A stretch of 17,198 bases of DNA from Clostridium sp. CAG:221 (lineage in GTDB: Bacteria > Bacillota > Clostridia > Clostridiales > Clostridiaceae), in the NCBI GenBank assembly GCA_000435835.1, contig FR883369.1:1-17198 (forward strand). The letters are read 5' to 3'. Position numbers and translations under genes: made by a program. Under the pieces are notes generated by a model that searched no databases, was not told the origin of the DNA, and worked only from the letters and a program-made list of their open reading frames with translations. This document shows, one piece after another, positions 14,566 through 17,198 of this stretch (positions within the stretch are counted from its first letter, which is position 1; each line of letters begins with the position of its first letter).

Positions 14566-15330
14566 TTAATTCTTTTTAAAATTAGGTTCATATTTATCAT
14601 AAACCTTATTCTTATATAAAAATGCATTTCTTGGACAACTATTCATACATCTTTGGCACAATAAGCATTTATCATTAAAGCTTACTTTATTGCTTAAATT
14701 AATACTTTTTCTTGGACATTTTATTTCACATATCCTGCAATGAATACATTTATTTAAATCAATTTCTATGTTTTTTGTTAACCTTTTAGCCATATGAGGA
14801 TAAAAAATCTTATATACTGCTCTTGCAAAATATACTTTTAAAAAATTTGTATGATATATTTTTTCTCTGTCACTTAAAAATTCCTCCAAAGCTTTACTAC
14901 TGAAGTTAATAGCTTCTTTTATCCTTTTTGCTTCTTCCTCTTTAGGTGTTTTTTTAAACATAAAGTTATAAAAATTATTGGGCATCTGTATATATTGGCA
15001 GTACTTAACATTTAGGAAAGATGCTCTATCTAAAACATCTTGAAAAGCTGATGATGGTACATTAGATGATTGAGTGGAAAATAACATGCATCTACCTGTA
15101 TAACCATATAAATTCTTTCTTATATAGTTAACTAACATATCTGGATATAAATCAACATATATAGGTCCTCCTATAATTATATATTTATAATTACATGGAA
15201 GCACTGTATCTTTTTCAATATTTATTAAATCTGTATATATATTCCTATCTTCCAATTCTTTTTTCATATTACATGCTACAAATTTTGTATTACCTGTACC
15301 TGAAAAATAAATGATAGCAGCTCTTATCAT
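14566..15330 (-). CDS. EFR1-type protein: flavodoxin domain fused to 2x[4Fe-4S] ferredoxin domain
   Basis: A 254-residue cytoplasmic electron-transfer protein. The N-terminal half is flavodoxin-like: IYFSGTGNTKFVA (7-19) is the FMN phosphate loop, and IIIGGPIYVDLYP (51-63) and LFSTQSSN (83-90) contribute to the isoalloxazine site. The C-terminal quarter carries two [4Fe-4S] motifs, CIHCRICEIKCP (C195, C198, C201, C205) and CLLCQRCMNSCP (C222, C225, C228, C232). This fusion is the EFR1 (ferrodoxin) family, common in clostridia; its physiological partner is not known. The ATG at 15328-15330 follows a striking run of seven G (15340-15346) with GGGGAG as ribosome binding site. A terminator-like hairpin separates it from the PHP gene upstream, so it probably has its own promoter, which I could not place confidently. 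Confidence 0.88.
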   Translation of the reverse strand: MIRAAIIYFSGTGNTKFVACNMKKELEDRNIYTDLINIEKDTVLPCNYKYIIIGGPIYVDLYPDMLVNYIRKNLYGYTGRCMLFSTQSSNVPSSAFQDVLDRASFLNVKYCQYIQMPNNFYNFMFKKTPKEEEAKRIKEAINFSSKALEEFLSDREKIYHTNFLKVYFARAVYKIFYPHMAKRLTKNIEIDLNKCIHCRICEIKCPRKSINLSNKVSFNDKCLLCQRCMNSCPRNAFLYKNKVYDKYEPNFKKN

Positions 15331-15354
15331 TTTCTAACTCCCCCCCTATAAAAT

Positions 15355-15393
15355 AAACACCCTTATAACATATTATAATGTTATAGGATGCTT
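15355..15393 (-). terminator. hairpin terminator after the PHP-domain gene
   Basis: On minus, AAGCATCC plus TATAACAT pairs with ATGTTATA plus GGGTGTTT around a 6-base loop, giving 16 pairs with two G-U pairs and one bulged A, followed by ATTTTATA. Its core (15364-15385) also reads as a palindrome TATAACAT-N6-ATGTTATA, so an operator for the EFR1-type gene is an alternative reading. Confidence 0.55.
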
Positions 15394-15438
15394 ACTATAT
15401 CAACTTTTTAATTTTATTACCTAAAATTCTCCTTTATG

Positions 15439-16275
15439 TTAAATCATATCTTTTAAATTTAATTCTGAACTATCCTTCTTAACTGCTCCTATATAGTATT
15501 CGATACCCTTACTTACAGCACCAAATTCTCCATGACTATCTGAACCTACAGTTATAATCATATCATTATTCTTGCAAAACTCTACACAAGTCTCTGTCAT
15601 CATCTCACTATTAGCAGGATAATAGCATTCAACACCATCTATACCTATACTTTTGAATTTTTCTAGCTTTTCTAATACTTCTTCTTTAGTATTATTCTTA
15701 TAATAATTACATGGATGTGCTAAAACTACATATCCATTAGCTTCATGAACAGCTTTTACCACTTCTTCAACAGTTGGATAATCAAAATACTCATGGCCAC
15801 ATTTATATTTCCCATAATATTTTACACCTTCAAATAACTCACTAGTTATCCCTCTGTCAAATAAATAATGGATTCCCTTCCACCCACCTTTTCTTTTATC
15901 ATAATCATAAGCTTCATAGTCTTCACTGCTTATATTCTCATAATCATTTTCCATTCTTTTTATAAGCTCAATGCTCGTTTCTAACAATTCATTTTTTGCT
16001 TTATGTACCAAATTAAATAAATTTTCATTATCCTCAAAATTATAAGCTAATATATGCACTACTATATCTTCAAATCTAGCATCTATTTCTACTCCTCTTA
16101 TAACTTTAATACCAAATTCTTCAGCTGCTTCTTTAAGCTCAGTATATGAATCTAAAACATTATGATCAGTAATTGCTATTAGCTGGACATTTCTCTTTTT
16201 TGCATCCTCCACTATTTCTCTTGGTGACATTGTTCCATCTGAATAATAACTATGCATATGTAAATCTGTTAACAT
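15439..16275 (-). CDS. PHP-domain metal-dependent phosphoesterase
   Basis: A 278-residue cytoplasmic hydrolase of the PHP superfamily, close to the YciV/RNase AM-like and TrpH-like group; known members act on short RNAs or nucleotide 3',5'-bisphosphates, but the substrate here is not determined. The metal ligands are visible: DLHMHSYYSDG (H6, H8, D13), ITDHN (D37, H38), GVEID (E63), VVHILAY (H74), LAHPCN (H187) and GSDSHG (D246, H248). All four PHP motifs are intact, so it should be active. The insertion between about 115 and 165 (GGWKGIHYLFDRGIT and neighbours) is typical of this group. The start is ATG at 16273-16275, preceded by AAGGGGA 9 bases away; the frame can start at 16296, but without a ribosome binding site. 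It is divergent from fba. Confidence 0.87.
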   Translation of the reverse strand: MLTDLHMHSYYSDGTMSPREIVEDAKKRNVQLIAITDHNVLDSYTELKEAAEEFGIKVIRGVEIDARFEDIVVHILAYNFEDNENLFNLVHKAKNELLETSIELIKRMENDYENISSEDYEAYDYDKRKGGWKGIHYLFDRGITSELFEGVKYYGKYKCGHEYFDYPTVEEVVKAVHEANGYVVLAHPCNYYKNNTKEEVLEKLEKFKSIGIDGVECYYPANSEMMTETCVEFCKNNDMIITVGSDSHGEFGAVSKGIEYYIGAVKKDSSELNLKDMI

Positions 16276-16402
16276 AACTTTTTTCCCCTTTTTCATATTT
16301 TATATAGTTAAATTTTAATCATTAAATCTAGTATTGTCCACAATTCATCCTATTAACAGCTAATTTTTGTTATTTTCTGTTTTCTTTCCTGTATATTTAG
16401 GG

Positions 16403-16475
16403 TATAATAAGCTTTAGGAGAATTTTGTATACATAAGTGGAATTAATTCTCTATTAATATTAAAGTACACGGAGG
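16403..16475 (+). promoter_or_regulatory. candidate -10 element and ribosome binding site of fba
   Basis: A consensus TATAAT at 16403-16408 precedes fba, with no good -35 at 16-18 bases. A strong GGAGG (16471-16475) lies 7 bases before the ATG. The leader between them shows no convincing riboswitch. Confidence 0.45.
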
Positions 16476-16482
16476 TATTGCC

Positions 16483-17198
16483 ATGTTAGTTTCAGCTAAA
16501 GAAATGTTAAACAAAGCAAGAGAAGGTAAATATGCTGTTGGTCAATTCAACATTAATAACTTAGAATGGACAAAAGCAATATTATTAACAGCTCAAGAAA
16601 ACAACTCACCAGTAATCTTAGGAGTATCTGAAGGTGCTGGAAAATACATGTGTGGTTACAAAACAATAGTTGGTATGGTTAACGGAATGTTAGAAGAATT
16701 AAACATAACAGTTCCAGTTGCTTTACACTTAGACCACGGTAGCTACGAAGGATGCTACAAAGCTATGGAAGCTGGATTCTCTTCAGTTATGTTCGATGGA
16801 TCTCACTATCCAATAGCAGAAAACATCGAAAAGACTCAAGAATTAGTAAAAGTTACTTCTGAAAGAGGATTATCTTTAGAAGCAGAAGTTGGATCAATCG
16901 GTGGAGAAGAAGACGGTGTTGTTGGTAAAGGTGAAGTTGCTGACGCTCAAGAATGTAAATCAATTGCTGATTTAGGAGTTACTATGTTAGCAGCTGGTAT
17001 CGGAAACATCCACGGAAAATACCCAGCAAACTGGCAAGGACTTGCTTTTGATGCTTTAGAAGAAATCAATGCAGCTTGCGGAAACATGCCATTAGTATTA
17101 CACGGAGGAACTGGAATCCCAGAAGATATGATCAAAAAAGCTATATCTTTAGGAGTTTCTAAAATCAACGTTAACACTGAATGTCAATTAGCATTCCA
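16483..17198 (+). CDS. fba: class II fructose-1,6-bisphosphate aldolase (partial, runs off the window)
   Basis: The first 238 residues of the zinc-dependent aldolase that splits fructose 1,6-bisphosphate into glyceraldehyde 3-phosphate and dihydroxyacetone phosphate in glycolysis. Visible hallmarks are ALHLDHG with catalytic D84 and zinc ligand H85, FDGSHYP (104-110), EAEVGSIGG (133-141), GNIHGKYP with H178, LHGGTGIP with H207, and the phosphate-binding SKINVNTE (226-233). The family is usually 285-310 residues, so some 50-70 residues lie outside the window. ATG at 16483 follows GGAGG at 7 bases. Codon choice differs from the rest of the window: many AAC, TAC, TTC, CAC and GAC codons, as expected of a very highly expressed gene. 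On the opposite strand, 16947-17177 is an empty shadow frame. Confidence 0.96.
   Translation, partial: MLVSAKEMLNKAREGKYAVGQFNINNLEWTKAILLTAQENNSPVILGVSEGAGKYMCGYKTIVGMVNGMLEELNITVPVALHLDHGSYEGCYKAMEAGFSSVMFDGSHYPIAENIEKTQELVKVTSERGLSLEAEVGSIGGEEDGVVGKGEVADAQECKSIADLGVTMLAAGIGNIHGKYPANWQGLAFDALEEINAACGNMPLVLHGGTGIPEDMIKKAISLGVSKINVNTECQLAF

Noticed and set aside
16297..16482. Possible riboswitch in the fba leader or the PHP leader
   Set aside because: No conserved riboswitch core or terminator/antiterminator pair is visible; only a TATAAT and a GGAGG can be supported.
16947..17177. Minus-strand frame inside fba
   Set aside because: The proline-rich translation is an artefact of the complementary strand of a highly biased coding sequence.

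Overview
The window looks like a chromosomal segment of a low-GC Clostridium-type Firmicute (most likely Clostridium sensu stricto). The evidence is the very AT-rich DNA, strong GGAGG-type ribosome binding sites, hairpin-plus-T-run terminators, a class II fructose-bisphosphate aldolase, rubrerythrin, an EFR1-type flavodoxin/ferredoxin fusion and a sensor kinase with Reg_prop repeats. I do not assign a species. No rRNA, tRNA, CRISPR array, transposase or phage structural gene is visible.

Layout. 1-1110: an XRE-type regulator and, upstream of it on the same minus strand, a Uma2-family (DUF820) PD-(D/E)XK protein. 1212-4531: a 1062-residue membrane histidine kinase with about 14 extracellular propeller blades and no response regulator beside it; it ends at a hairpin shared with the next convergent gene. 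4541-6950: a GH1 6-phospho-beta-glucosidase and a DeoR-type repressor, both on minus. Each has a near-consensus promoter carrying the same palindrome, GTTCATWATATGAAC. 6956-10051: a cell-envelope pair, an OatA-like membrane O-acyltransferase with a C-terminal SGNH domain followed by an LCP (LytR-CpsA-Psr) protein. 10266-11781: a nitroreductase and a divergently transcribed pentapeptide-repeat protein. 11791-12027: a non-coding element of tandem 30-mers, heptamers and repeated small hairpins, between two convergent genes. 12034-12612: rubrerythrin. 12750-14550: a Cof-type HAD phosphatase gene broken by a one-base frameshift and a divergent DeoR-type regulator, with a mirror-symmetric back-to-back promoter region. 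14566-16275: an EFR1-type protein and a PHP-domain phosphoesterase. 16483 to the end: fba, cut by the window edge.

How the genes work together. The best supported module is the DeoR/phospho-beta-glucosidase pair: a repressor that controls itself and an enzyme that hydrolyses phosphorylated beta-glucosides, although no PTS transporter lies in the window. A second regulator/sugar-phosphatase module (DeoR/HAD) is arranged divergently. Rubrerythrin, EFR1 protein and nitroreductase fit an anaerobe handling redox and oxidative stress. The acyltransferase and LCP protein fit wall or wall-polymer modification.

Starts were chosen by ribosome binding site. In many genes the longest reading frame begins upstream of, or inside, a clear Shine-Dalgarno sequence, so a shorter start is given. 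I found no clearly new multi-gene defence or biosynthetic system. The most interesting items are the repressor palindromes, the symmetric divergent promoter, the frameshifted phosphatase, the heptamer/hairpin repeat element and the orphan double-propeller kinase. No intergenic stretch exceeds 300 bases; the longest (10052-10302 and 11782-12033) are covered by terminator and repeat entries.
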